Part shown: positions 8,165 through 18,600 of the stretch, one piece after another
How the letters are laid out: each line of letters starts with the position of its first letter
Numbering within the stretch: the first letter of the stretch is position 1
Source of the DNA: Haplomitrium mnioides
Lineage: Eukaryota > Marchantiophyta > Haplomitriopsida > Calobryales
Reading direction: 5' to 3'
Assembly: GCA_049999725.1 (NCBI GenBank)
Contig: JBNGIS010008050.1
Location: 1-21,695, forward strand
DNA length: 21,695 nt
Notes under the pieces: generated by a model
Told to the model about the DNA's origin: nothing
Databases searched by the model: none
What the model saw: the letters and a program-made list of their open reading frames with translations, nothing else
Made by a program: the position numbers and the translations under genes

Positions 8165-10773
8165 CTGAATCCGAAATATACAGACCTGGTTCAGAAAGAT
8201 ATCACTAAAATGCTCCATGCTGGTATCATATCTCACGCAGACCTCACCGATTGGGTTTCCCCAATTGTGGTGGTTCCAAAACCTGATGGATCAGTGAGAG
8301 TATGTGGAGACTTCAAGGCCCTCAATGCTGCCACTATTCCAGAACATTTCCCTATTCCTTTCATCGACACCATTCTGGATAACGTGGCTGGAAAACAGTG
8401 CTACAGTTTTCTGGATGGTTTTTCTGGTTATAATCAGATAGAAATCCATCCAGATTCCCGCTATCTCACCACTGTCACTACGCCTTGGGGATGTTACTCC
8501 TATAACAAATTGGTCTTCGGCCTTTGCAATGCCCCAAGTGCATTCCAGAGAATTATGCTCATGGCATTTGAGTCCCTTCTCCAAGGACCAGACAAGTGCC
8601 TCGAAATTTACTTGGACGACTTTACCGTGTACAGCACTATCGACCAGCACTTGCTAAACTCGAACTTGCTTTCACTTGTTGCCGCGCCTATGGCATCTCC
8701 TTAAATCCCAAGAAGTGTAAGTTCCTTGCACCAGCAGGTGTGCTCCTGGGGCATATTATCTCAGAGAAGGGATTGCATCCAGATCCTGCGAAAGTTAGTA
8801 TTATCCTCTCCCTCCCACCACCAACTACAGTCAAGCAACTTCAACATTTTTTGGGAAAATCGGTCTATTACCGATGCTATTGTCAGAACTATGCCAAGAT
8901 TGCAACCCCTCTATATCATCTTACAAGGCATACCGTTCCTTTTGTCTGGACTGAAGACTGCCAACAAGCTTTTCAATCCCTCAAAGATGTATTGGCTTCT
9001 CTTCCCTTTCTAGCTCCTATCGACTGGTCTCTTCCCTTTCTTGTGATGGTGGACACTTCTTCTACTGCCACGGGCGCAGTCCTGGCCCAAATTCAGGAGG
9101 GCAAAGAGTGTCCTATTTATTATGCTGGACGTCAACTCAGCTTGGCAGAGAGAAATTACAACGTCACTGAGCAAGAGGCCCTTGGACTAATCCATGCAGT
9201 CCAGAAATTTCGCCATTACCTTCTCGGCTATCCCTTCACCTTTGTTGTAGATCATGATTCCCTGAAGTATATTATTAACAAGCATGATCTCACTGGTCGC
9301 CTTGCTCGTTGGGTTCTTCTTCTCCAGGAGTTCAATTTCCAAATACAGGTTCGACCAGGCAGCAAACATGGCAACTGTGATCTCCTCTCACGTGTGTCTG
9401 GTAGTCCTGAACCCCACTCCTTGGATGATACTTTTCCGGACCTGTGGGTTTCCCATGTCTCTACATTGCTTACTATTGACGCTGGCCTAGATCCCCCATA
9501 CAAGCAGTTGGCTGCCCACCCTTGGTATAACCATATGGTAGCTTACCTCACCAGTGGCACTCTGCCATCTCATCTCCGGTCGGATCAGCGACAAGCCTTC
9601 ACCAGATCGGCCGCCCTTTACACCATTCTTTCAGGCATTCTCTACAAAACGGGTGTGGATGGTGTCTTGAGAAGATGCCTTGTGCCACCACAGACCACGC
9701 AGGTTCTACACGGGTGCCACACCTCTGCGTGTGGAGGTCATTTTGCGGGCAAGACCACCGCCAGGAAAGTGCTTTGCTCTGGCTATTGGTGGCCTACGTT
9801 ATTTGCAGATTCCCACAGATTTGCTCGCACATGTAACGCCTGCCAGAGAATAGGCAAGCCAACACATGATCTGGAGATGCCTTTAGTGCCTATTCTGCCA
9901 CTATCCGCCTTTGAGAAATGGGGACTTGACTTCATCGGTCCCATTACCCCACCTTCTCGTGCACGACGCAACCAGTACATCTTGGCAGCGACGGATTATG
10001 TTACCAAGTGGGCGGAAGCCATCGCGCTTCCTGCCGATAATGCGATCTCAGTTGCCTCCTTCCTGTATTCCCAGGTCTTGACAAGATATGGCTGTCCTTT
10101 AGAGTTGGTTAGTGACCGGGGCACTCATTTTCTGAATGAGGTCATTGCAGCCTTCACAGCTTTGTACTCCATCCGCCATCGCACATCAGCGCCATACCAT
10201 CCTCAAGCGAATGGACAGGCCAAGAGCACCAACAAGATTTTGAAAGCCATACTCACAAAAACAGTTTCGCATCACAGATCTGACTGGGATGAGCATTTAC
10301 CAGCGGCCTTATGGGCCTATCGCTCCATGTCCAAGGTCGCCACAGGTTTTACACCTTTCCACCTCGTTTACAGGCAAGAGGCCTTGCTGCCCATTGAAAT
10401 ACAGGTCCCTTCCTTGCGAGTGGCAATTTCCAATCGATTAGGACCTGTCGAGTCCTTGAAACAAAGACTAGCCACTTTGGAGCAATTGCAAGAAGATCGG
10501 ATACAAGCCTCAGATCTGCGCCTTGCCCATCAGCACCGCACAAAGCTCACCCATGACAAGAAAATTAAGATGAGGACTTTTGTGGTAAATGACCTGGTTC
10601 TGGTATATGACATGAGATTCCTCCAATTTGCTCCAAAGTTTACTACCTACTGGTCTGGCCCTTACCGGGTGACAGCGGTCCATCAACATGGCTATTTGAG
10701 CCTTTCCACATTAGATGGTACAGTCTTTGCTGCCCCTGTAAATGCCAACCGTGTCAAGCTCTATTATGTCTGA
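8165..10773 (+). pseudogene. pol: Reverse transcriptase, RNase H and integrase of element 1 (gag-pol part 3), frameshifted
   Basis: RT (about 8220-8720) shows FLDGFSGYNQ and the active site YLDD (8609-8620). A -1 frameshift at about 8650, just past YLDD, moves the remainder to another frame that is open to TGA 10771-10773. RNase H (about 9040-9400) keeps its acidic residues: Asp 9052, Glu 9175, Asp 9250, Asp 9379. Integrase has an HHCC zinc region (about 9710-9860, ending CNACQ) and a core with Asp 9928 and Asp 10114, then Lys (AAG 10222-10224) exactly where the third catalytic Glu belongs (D-35-E spacing). The C-terminus has a GPY/F-type module (SGPYRVTAV, about 10660) and no chromodomain. 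RT/RNase H copies RNA to cDNA in the particle; integrase inserts it in the nucleus. Confidence 0.93.
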
Positions 10774-11000
10774 GTTGTCTTGTTTGGGAGCATGTCTGTG
10801 ACGTTTCCTGTTTTGTTCGTTTGTATTTTCCTCAAGTGTTTTGTTCCTTCCCACTATGCCACGGCCCAGCCCTGGGAAGGTCAGCACCGTGAGCTACTAT
10901 CATCACCCCGGAAACTCTGGATTGCACCGAAGGAATTGCGAGAGTCGAAGAAGGGTGATACATTCTTCGCACGGGACGCTCAGGCTTGAATCGAAGGATC
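10774..11000 (+). other. Spacer from pol to 3' LTR with candidate polypurine tract
   Basis: The 227 bases after the pol stop contain no env-like or other recognisable gene. The best polypurine tract, GAAGAAGGG (10947-10955), is followed directly by TGATAC, which is an alternative LTR start. The preferred start at 11001 has only a weak purine run (GAAGGA) before it. The two choices differ by 45 bases. Confidence 0.5.
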
Positions 11001-11689
11001 TGTTAGGGTCCAGGATGGGAATTAAAGATGCACGCACGGAGAGGCAAAGGAGGAAGAAGTTAAGGAAAATGAAGAAAGCAAGCAGGCGAATGGCAGAAAT
11101 GGCGAACAACAGACCTTGTCCAAATAGAAGGACGAAAGATTCTCAGAAGTGAATCCAAAGACTTTTATAATTCTAGTTGGAAAACTTTTTATTATATTTA
11201 AAGTAGAAAATCTTCTTTAGGATGTAAAACTGCAATTGTAGGAATAGCATGTGTTTTCTGAATTTCAGGTACCAATCGAATCTAGCAACAGATCACTCAA
11301 GGACAACAACAGCTCAGATATGCGAAATGGAGATAAACCGAGAATAACGCTTCAACAAGAAGAAGATAAGGAAGTCAGTCGGTTCGTAAGTCAGGTGTGT
11401 GAGTAAGTCAGTATGTTTGTAAGTCATGTGGGTGAGTATAGATAGTAATGTATAGAGATGTACCTTTTTTGTGTGTGTTGTTCCTAGATTTTTGGAAATT
11501 ATTATGGGTTAGTAAATAATAAGAATAATAGTAAATAGTTAGTAAAATATTAATAAATCGCTAATTATACCTAAGCCACCAGCCAAGCTAAGGAGGGAAA
11601 AAGAAGGGATAAATTGGATGAAGAGGATCATTTTGATCCAACGGGAGAGGTTGAAAGTGGAATTCCCGCCGGTGGGAATTAGGGCCACT
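11001..11689 (+). repeat. 3' LTR of element 1, truncated to ~690 bp
   Basis: Its right part (11434-11689) is the direct copy of window positions 1-256. The start is placed at TGTTAGG (11001) because it is a perfect 7-base inverted match to CCTAACA at the 5' LTR end; TGATAC at 10956 is the alternative. After 11689 all similarity to the 5' LTR stops, so about 4 kb of this LTR, including any end signal, are missing. LTR positions 1-433 are visible only here. Confidence 0.8.
11386..11426. repeat. Three GTAAGTCA motifs at 16-17 bp spacing in the LTR
   Basis: GTAAGTCA occurs at 11386, 11403 and 11419, with a related GAAGTCAG at 11371. Regularly spaced octamers about 400 bp inside the LTR start (U3) resemble clustered transcription-factor sites. 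The reverse complement TGACTTAC has a TGAC core used by plant WRKY and bZIP factors. The repeats are seen; the regulatory role is inferred. Confidence 0.5.
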
Positions 11690-11700
11690 ATTAGGGCCAC
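11678..11700. repeat. 12-bp tandem duplication at the LTR break
   Basis: ATTAGGGCCACT (11678-11689) is repeated at once as ATTAGGGCCAC (11690-11700). The first copy belongs to the LTR, and identity with the 5' LTR ends at 11689. The second copy leads into unrelated sequence. This is the kind of scar left by end joining with templated filler, or by slippage. Confidence 0.85.
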
Positions 11701-13610
11701 CCCATAAGAGGATGTTATTCAAATTGGTGAGAGTGTAAAGTGCTTATATACATCAATGGAGAAATGGGGAAGAACTTATGAGACTATTCTACTTGAGCTG
11801 CAATGAGAGCAACAATGAGAAAGTTAATTCAAGGAATGTCTAAGTTTTCTAAAGGCAGCAAGAGCATGAATAAAGATCAACAACAAAACCTTAGAAGTAG
11901 CAAAATTGGGATGAAAAATTCTAGCAATGTCAACATAGATGCGTTGAGGTGTTGTGACATGTTGTGGTGGAAGCAAAAAGAAAGAAAAAAGAACTGTTGC
12001 GGTGCAAGTAAAAAGAAAGAAAAAGGATGTGAAACGAGCAACAAAAATTTGGAAGAATAAAAAAGATGGTGAATGGTCACTCAAGTTAATTGTGTAATGA
12101 ATGGGATGCAATGTATCCTACAAAGCGAGCATGAATGAAGTAGATTGAGCCAACAAAGTAGTGATGGTGTGATTGAATGCTGAAGAGACGTTTGAACAAT
12201 GAATGACCGGTTGTCGAAAGTGAAATATGAAGATGATTAAATGAATTTAAATGTGTTGAGGATGATTTCCACCCTCCAAATGTGTGAATTGTAGCAAAGA
12301 TAGGATTTAACTATACGTGAACGTTGAGAAGAGAAGCACTAATAGTTTGCTCATCTGTGAGAAATACAAATCCACGCAAAAGAAAATTTTTGATGAAGCA
12401 GAGAAGGATCACTACACCAGCAACAAGAATGCACAAAGATGCTAAGAAGTGTCATGACAAAGGAAAAATCAAAGGTGCAAATTGCAATGAAGTAAAGTTG
12501 GAGAAGTAGAGTAGCAAGAAATCAGAGACAAGCTTTGTGGAGCAATCGCGATTGGTTTTCTTCAGATAGAGGATCAAAGAAAATTTGTACGTAGGAAGAT
12601 GTTCATCGAGAAATGTATCCACTGATCGAGACAGTAGAGAGATGAGACAACGCGATCATAGTAGGCTGAAGTGCTGGAAAAGGATCTATGAGGAGCGGCT
12701 AATTTGTTTGTAGCTGGATCTTTGGATCTTTGGCAAGAAGACAAATTGAGCAGAAGCAAGCACTCGAAGGAAGCAGAGTGTGTCTCATCCATCATTTGCA
12801 TTCTATCCTGACTCCAAAGAAAGATATCAGACCTAGCTATGATCTTTGAGCAAAGAAGGGCTAATTTTTTATTTCAAGCAAAAGAACATGGCTCCAGGGT
12901 TCGTATTCACTATGCATCGGAGAACGTCAATGCTTAGTTAGAGTAAATTATTGAAAACTCAGATCTTTGAGCATTGCTTTGCTCCATGTAGGCAATTATA
13001 AGAGATTTTTTGAAATTGCCAAATGATCTTGGTAATTCAAGAAAGTATTCCAACGATGTTCCTGACTTATAAGAGCCTTTCACACCCCTAGCAAGATGTT
13101 CAAGCATTTTTTATCTTTCGTTCCACATTGCTAAAGATCAAATAGAACAATGCTTGCAAACTAAAATGACATCCATCAAGGAGCGCATAGTACAACTTCA
13201 AAAATCACAAAGAGTTTCAACACTCAGTAATGATGCAAGTAGCCAAGAGCTTGAGCTTAAGGCATAACTCATTGAGGCCAGAAGCATCATTACTAAGCAT
13301 GCCTTATGTATGAACAAACAATGAGGTGATGATTCAAGAAACTCAAAATTCATGCAACTAAAATCGAAAGGCAATCTAACTTCTCAAAAAAGGAGGATAG
13401 AAGTGCCATTGAGGAAAGGCCAAATCAGCTTGAGGTGGAGCGATCTTCAAAGCAAAAGATGGGTTTAGAGCTAGACAGGTAGCATTTCTACAAAGATGCT
13501 CAACAAAGAAACTTGGAAGGTAGTTGAGCTTCAAAGGCTTGGCTTAGCTACGATGGTGGTGATTTGAACAACAAAGACAAATGAAGGTAGTACAAAAAGG
13601 ATTTAGAAGT

Positions 13611-13787
13611 TTGATCGACACTAATTAGAAAATTTGATTGGACAAGATTTAGAAGTTTGATTGGATTGGAAAAGAAATCTGAAAGTTCAATTGGCTGTAA
13701 ATCAAAAATTTTGATCGGTAGCATTCAAAAAGGTTGATCGGATTGGCTGAAAGTTTGAATGTTGGATCAGAAAAGTAAATTTGGAAG
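13611..13787. repeat. About seven degenerate 23-bp-period repeats upstream of the LTR promoter
   Basis: TTGAT[TC]G-type starts occur at 13611, 13634, 13657, 13711 and 13734; three of the four intervals are exactly 23 bases. Diverged TTCAATTGG (about 13686) and TTGAATGTTGG (about 13755) units fill in. TTTAGAAGT precedes the first and third units. The array ends some 400 bp upstream of the TATA box, where U3 enhancer repeats usually lie. Confidence 0.7.
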
Positions 13788-14180
13788 AAAGATTGGATCA
13801 GGAATTGCAATGTTCAAAAGTTTGAAGAGAGCTAGCCAAGAGTTAGTGAAAGTTCAAAGTTAGGAATAGTAGCAAATTTTGGTATTAGTTCTAGTTAGAA
13901 GGGAAGTTGAATAAGAAGGGAGATTGAGGAAGGAGCAGCTATGTTTTTTGAAAATTTTTGAGAGCACAGTATGATAGAGGATATGAACCACATAGTAGAA
14001 GCATGTAGGGTTAAATTCTAGATGACGTTAGGTAGTTTTAGCTTGTAGATAACTATAACAGATAGGCTAGTTGAGGATTTTTAGCATGATTAAAGGGACA
14101 AATATTAGAGTAGTTATCATCTAGCTAAATTATTTAGGTGCAATTAATTAGTTACAAATCAATTGAATGCAGGGAAGGGG

Positions 14181-14187
14181 TATAAGA
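14181..14187 (+). promoter_or_regulatory. Probable TATA box of the element 2 LTR promoter
   Basis: TATAAGA follows a purine run (AGGGAAGGGG) and precedes a CT-rich stretch and an AATAAA 79 bases downstream. This compact TATA / start / poly(A) layout is typical of plant gypsy LTRs. Transcription would start around 14210, making that the U3/R boundary. Confidence 0.6.
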
Positions 14188-14259
14188 CCGGTAGCGAGGT
14201 CTCCCTCCTGCTGCTAGTGGGCAAAAGTATCTCATTGTAAAATTTTTGTTCTTTAGATT

Positions 14260-14265
14260 AATAAA
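14260..14265 (+). terminator. Probable polyadenylation signal of the element 2 LTR
   Basis: AATAAA lies 79 bases after the TATA box inside a T-rich stretch. In the 3' LTR copy this signal would define the transcript end. U5 would then run from about 14285 to 14921, roughly 640 bp. Confidence 0.55.
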
Positions 14266-14930
14266 GTTTATATTTTTCTTTGAGATCCCTTGCTCATAGG
14301 AGTGAAATTGCATAATCAAGAGGGAGCAGAATGTTTGCTGAAATAAGAAATTGAGTGCAGCTATGATGATGAAAGCAAGACAGATTCTCAGCTTGTGATC
14401 GCATAGAAGATTGCATTAGAGAAGAACATGCCAGAGTGGTACCTGGATGTATTTTGCTATTGGGTCTATATGCTAAGTTCTTGATTGTGAATATGTAGAG
14501 ATGTTCTCAGCAAGAAGTGCAAGGAAAGAGTGAAGACTATGCATAGACTTCCCATGCAAGTAGGTGTATGAAGGATCTCCACCTTCTCTAGCTTAAAGTC
14601 TGCTTGAGGGGAGTGTTTCACTTGAAAATTCCAGTCTCTTAAAGTAACATGTATATCAAAACCTATGCTAGCATAGGCTAGAGGGCAGTGGAAAGAGGTC
14701 CCAGTGTCATTGTAGTATCTATTAGCAAGGAGTGAGTGCTTATGACAAAAAGGTTCAACCAGATCCATTGGGCTGGGTCTAGGGGTTTTGGATTCAATCA
14801 TCCCTCACAAGAACTAAAAGTGAGAAAAACATAGAAAACAATAGTCAATCTCTCTCCTCTTCGTAGGTTTGACATTGGATCAGGGTTTTCTGCTCATGAA
14901 TGCTCTCAGTATATTACTACATGAGAAATT

Positions 14931-14948
14931 TGGCGCCATTGCTAGGGA
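14931..14948 (+). other. Primer-binding site of element 2 (tRNA-Asp type, degraded)
   Basis: TGGCGCCATTGCTAGGGA matches the usual Athila-like tRNA-Asp PBS at 15 of 18 positions. All three differences are transitions of the C-to-T or G-to-A kind. It begins nine bases after the LTR end ACTACA (14921). Confidence 0.85.
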
Positions 14949-15592
14949 ACAGAGTAGATTTAGTTGTTTTCTTTGAAAAACAAGTGTAATTTGTGGAAGA
15001 GCCAAGGCAAGGCTCTAATGCAGTATGTCTCAATTTTGACTAATGACTTTTTGGTGGAGTTTTTCACAAAGAGTTTAGGGATTAAGAGTGAAGTGCATTA
15101 AAAGCTACTCTATTTTTGTGCAGAAGAGCTTTGGTTATAGGCTCCTTGGCCAAGGAGTCTGGAAAAACAGCAAAGACCATAGTGTACCAATTTTAGAAGG
15201 GCCAGTGTCTTTCCTTGCTAATTATATGTGGTGCAAAGCAGGTTCTGCAAGCTGAATAAAAAAGTAGGGTCATGCACCATTAGACTGATGAGCAAGAACC
15301 TAAAGGGCTTCACATGAGAGCAAAAGTTGTAGAATTAAGCCAGAGAAGAATGAACTAAAAGAAGAGTTGTAGAAAATCTCCAAAGGTAGGAGGTTTATGA
15401 AAAGTCTAGAAGGGAGTCCACACAACTACTGGAAAATTGCTAGTTGGGCTAGGTTGGAAGTGGAAGTAGTAGTGGAAGTGTTCCCACTAACAATCCAACC
15501 CAAGAGTTGAGATCAGAAACTCCCCCTATACATCTAGTATTCATTGGTCTAGGGAAGTAAGAGAAACTAGTGACTTATCTAGGCCTCTATTT
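14949..15592 (+). other. Leader of element 2, no gene seen
   Basis: About 640 bases between the PBS and the first plausible gag codons. No open frame with recognisable content and no obvious repeat is seen. It is assigned as untranslated leader by position. Confidence 0.5.
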
Positions 15593-17216
15593 TTGCATAC
15601 CACATGCTCTTTATTTGTTGGGTCATCGGGAGTATGTGAGCATGTACATTTAAGTGTAGTTGTAGCTGTAGCTAGTAGTGTAGGTCCATCCAGAAAGGTT
15701 CCCAGTAGTTCAAGCAATTCTGAACTCCCTCCTTCTAGACTATCTAATATCCATGTTTATGTGTCTAGTTCATATCCTTTTAGCCCATACCATCTAGGTA
15801 GTTTCCTTATTTAGAGTTCTAATTCTAGTTTAACTGGTAGTCTAGTAACCCTTCTAACTAACCCTCCCATACTAAACCCTTCTATTAGTGGTGTCAATCT
15901 ATCAGAAGGAGGACCAGTGGCAAGAGGTCCTCTAGCCAAGACCATGATGAGATACAAGGTGCTCAAAGGCAAAAAGGAAGAGGATGTGGACGTCTGGATT
16001 AAACAATTTGAGAGTATAAGCCAATCCAACAGCGAGGACAACGATGTTGACCGACTGAGAATGGTCAAAGCTCTAATGGGAGGAAAAGCACATGATTGGT
16101 ACGCCATGCTTGACATTGGTTTATCCAACCTGGGCAGCCTTCAGAGATGCTCTTATAACATAGTTCAAGTAAGTGGCTTACTCCACCAGATTGCATACCA
16201 AGTTATCTAAGATTAAGAAGAAAAAGAAAGAATCTATGAGGAGGTATACCGAGTGTTTTAAATTAATGCAGTAGAAATCGACCATGCTCAATAGTCCTCT
16301 GGTTAAGCTGGAATGGTACTTTTTGGGTTGACTAAGAAGAAGAGTTGCTATGTAAGGCAAATAGGGGCTGCTACCATGGCTGATGTAGTGGCTGCTGCTG
16401 AAATCTTTAAGACAGCCCAGCTAGTAGAGAGAGGGTTATTCTCTTCTGATTCTTCATATTCCAATCGGAGGAGAAGAAAGAGGGATAAGAAAAAAAGAGC
16501 AAAAAGAAGAAAAACAAGAGGAAGGAAGAAACCTCCTTATGCGCATTCAATTCCGAGTCCAATGAGATTGTGGTTGAGTCTTCTACCTCTTCTGATTCTG
16601 ATGAAGAGAAGAAGAGATCTTCCAAAAAGAAGAAGGTAGGAACTCACGTAGGGAAGCAGGCAATGGATCAACTTGCCACAAAAATGGAGCGGTTAGCTAT
16701 GAGACATGCAGCTAAGCAGGCCAAGAGAAGGTCCATCCCTGAACAAAGGGCTAACACGTGGTGCACTAGGTGTAAAAAGCATGGACATGTGGAACCAAAA
16801 TGCTGGTACCCTGCTAATGTCAGATTTGCTAGTACAAGAGGATATTGGGTTGAAGAGGGGCAAGATGAGTACCAAGTTTGGGACCCTACTCAATCCTACT
16901 ATGCAATCCAGCAAAGAAGAGGACGACCAGTGGAGAGAAGCTATCCTCATACTCAGTCCTCCCTACCATATCCTACGCTACGAACGCGAGTGCAACAAAT
17001 GGAGCAACCTATGATGGGTATAGGTGCAACACCAAGAGCTGTAATGCAAAAAAAGAGGTGTAAGATTCATATGTTGCTATAATTGTGAGAGTTTAGAGCA
17101 TTATGCTAATGCTTGTCCAAACCCTCAGAAGCAACTTGACTATGTTCCTTTGTGTGCTACCTGCAAGAAGTCAAGCCATATAGAAGCATAATTCCTAGAA
17201 CCTTGAGCCACAAAGA
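15593..17216 (+). pseudogene. gag: Gag of element 2 with three zinc knuckles, broken
   Basis: A Ser-rich N-terminal frame (from about 15593) continues past a TAG into the conserved Gag core at 15917-16140, which includes VDVWIKQFESI and HDWYAML. Stops and shifts interrupt it from about 16170 to 16400. The frame then reads through a Ser/Asp/Glu- and Lys-rich charged tract (about 16440-16640) into the zinc knuckles. Knuckle 1 (16762-16803, CTRCKKHGHVEPKC) and knuckle 2 (17075-17116, CYNCESLEHYANAC) are intact CX2CX4HX4C motifs. Knuckle 3 (from 17153, CATCKKSSH) has a stop in its tail and Phe where the last Cys should be. The knuckle count parallels element 1, but no Gln/Tyr-rich tract follows. 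The true start codon cannot be fixed. Confidence 0.82.
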
Positions 17217-18600
17217 TGCTGGTCAAGTATGTGGATACAAATTCAGTGGGTGCACCTCCTAAAGAACATCTCAGATTGGTGGAAGCCAATACTAAAACAT
17301 AAAAAGAGTTCTATAAAGTTCGTATGAGGGCACAACAAGCTGAAAATAAGACCAAGGAAAACTTGAAGAAGGGAGATAAGTCCCAGAGAAAGCAGCACAA
17401 GGTGGCTACAAAAAAGAGTATTGTTCCTGATCCACATTATGATAGGTATGATCCTAAGAATTTTTAGGTAGTAAAAGATACTAAAAAACAAGTGCAACAA
17501 GATTTGCAAAAATACATAAAATATATATATATATATATATATAAAACCAGAGAAAGGCAAAAGCCAAAGCTGCCTTGGAAGCAAGAGAGAAGCAAATGGT
17601 GAATTTTTCCCTAGGATTGAAGGTTGATAAAGGAAAGGCAGACCACCCATGAAGGTTTGCTTCTATTAGAGTTGATGAGGCAGATAAAGTGTATGATACT
17701 GCAAGAGACCTTTGAGGCAGAATAGCCAACATTATTGTGGAGCAGGTCTTGGAATTATCAGCCCCTCAAAGAAAGAGATTGAGAGGAATGACTTCAGCCA
17801 GAAGAAGGAGGTATACCCTACCTAAATTATATCCATTTCTAGAAGTAATGGACATTCTTGAAGAAGTACCAAAATTTTGTGTAAAACATATGGAGCTCTT
17901 AAAGTGTAGATACAAATCAATGGGTGTTATTTGTAGGATGTTATAATGGATGGTGGTTCTGGAAAGAACATCATGGTGGTGAAAGCCATGCATGCTTTGG
18001 GTATTAGTGTACTAAATAAGACCCCACAAGTCCTAAGGTTGGCAGATCAAAGAAGATTTATTCCAGAAGGAGTCTTGAAGAGTATCAAACTGTAATTGGA
18101 GGAAAAGTTTTGGTATTAGACTACATAGTTATTGACCCCAAGACCAGATCCGCCTACATGGTGTTGCTGGATCAATCTTGGCTATATGAAGCTAAGGCTA
18201 TAGAGGACTAGGGGAGAAAAGAAGGGAGGTTTGGGAAGAACCTTAGGGTAGTGCTGCAATGGATTAAACTAGGCTACCACGGTGAAACTCAATCTATAGG
18301 AGAGTACACTTCTAACTTTTCACATGCATATAAGGGTTTAGATTCAGAAGAAAGGAAGGGCAGTCTAGATGGGATGGAGGAAAAGCTCTAGCTCACTAAG
18401 GATGATACTCTACTGCTGAGATTAGAGGCAGAATTCTATTAACCTTGAATGGAGATTTTGAAGGCCTCACAGATGAGGAATTTGTGTGGTGGAGTCATTC
18501 TCAGCCTAGTGACCAGACCATGGATATGAGATCTTTGTTTCCTTTCCCTTCAGAGAAGAACCGTGAGGTTCTAATAGAGAAGTTGAAACCAAAAAAAGGT
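17217..18600 (+). pseudogene. pol: Protease region of element 2, broken
   Basis: A Lys-rich linker interrupted by stops and an (AT)n tract leads to an aspartic protease. Its catalytic signature is DGGS (17949-17960), followed within about 100 codons by a VLLDQSWL closing motif (about 18160-18185), the counterpart of LLGRPWL in element 1. A frame change lies just before DGGS and stops follow at about 18210 and beyond. In an intact element this enzyme would cut the Gag-Pol polyprotein. From about 18200 to 18600 the sequence is coding-like but disordered; I recognise no further domain there. Confidence 0.7.
17521..17543. repeat. (AT)n microsatellite inside the element 2 coding region
   Basis: An uninterrupted 23-base AT run lies within the decayed gag-protease linker. 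It probably expanded after the coding region was dead. Confidence 0.95.

Larger units (their letters stand above)
1..11689 (+). mobile_element. Element 1: Ty3/gypsy LTR retrotransposon with a giant LTR, gag-pol inactivated
   Basis: Partial 5' LTR, tRNA-Asp PBS, leader, gag-pol and truncated 3' LTR lie in order on the + strand. The domain order protease-RT-RNase H-integrase is that of Ty3/gypsy and not copia. There is no chromodomain, no env-like gene after integrase and no second RNase H, so it is a non-chromovirus (OTA-like or Phygy/Selgy-like; unresolved). The visible LTR parts are 255/256 identical, which suggests recent insertion or LTR gene conversion. Coding capacity is lost through three stops, one frameshift and a changed integrase catalytic residue. 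The left end lies outside the window and the right end is truncated, so no target-site duplication can be seen. Confidence 0.93.
11690..14921 (+). repeat. Probable 5' LTR of element 2, left end lost
   Basis: This 3.2-kb stretch precedes the PBS and ends ...ACTACA (14921), matching the TGT start of the 3' LTR at 21420. It carries a TATA box and AATAAA in the usual LTR arrangement. The 276 bp visible at the start of the 3' LTR have no recognisable counterpart here, so at least that much of the 5' LTR start is gone. Part of the stretch could be unrelated DNA. No gene is supported; 85-codon (11803-12060) and 61-codon (12324-12509) open frames have no recognisable domain. A coding-like run at 13073-13264 is listed as a finding. 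The + strand is purine-rich. Confidence 0.55.

Noticed and set aside
8640-8660. Programmed -1 frameshift between RT halves of element 1
   Set aside because: There is no slippery heptamer of the X XXY YYZ type, and the shift lies inside the RT domain just after YLDD, where no known element uses frameshifting. A one-base loss is simpler.
9400-9700. Second (archaeal-type) RNase H between RNase H and integrase, as in Ogre/Retand
   Set aside because: The spacer is about 100 codons, too short for a second RNase H, and shows no acidic motif set. Element 2 lacks it as well.
10780-11152. Small open frames after pol as an env-like or accessory gene
   Set aside because: They are 69 and 103 codons, overlapping, with no recognised domain, and they run into the 3' LTR.
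16440-16640. Arg/Lys-rich peptide as a nuclear-localisation or DNA-binding gene
   Set aside because: It is one frame of a charged Gag linker whose coding frame shifts here; the basic run partly comes from reading AGA/AAG-rich DNA out of frame.
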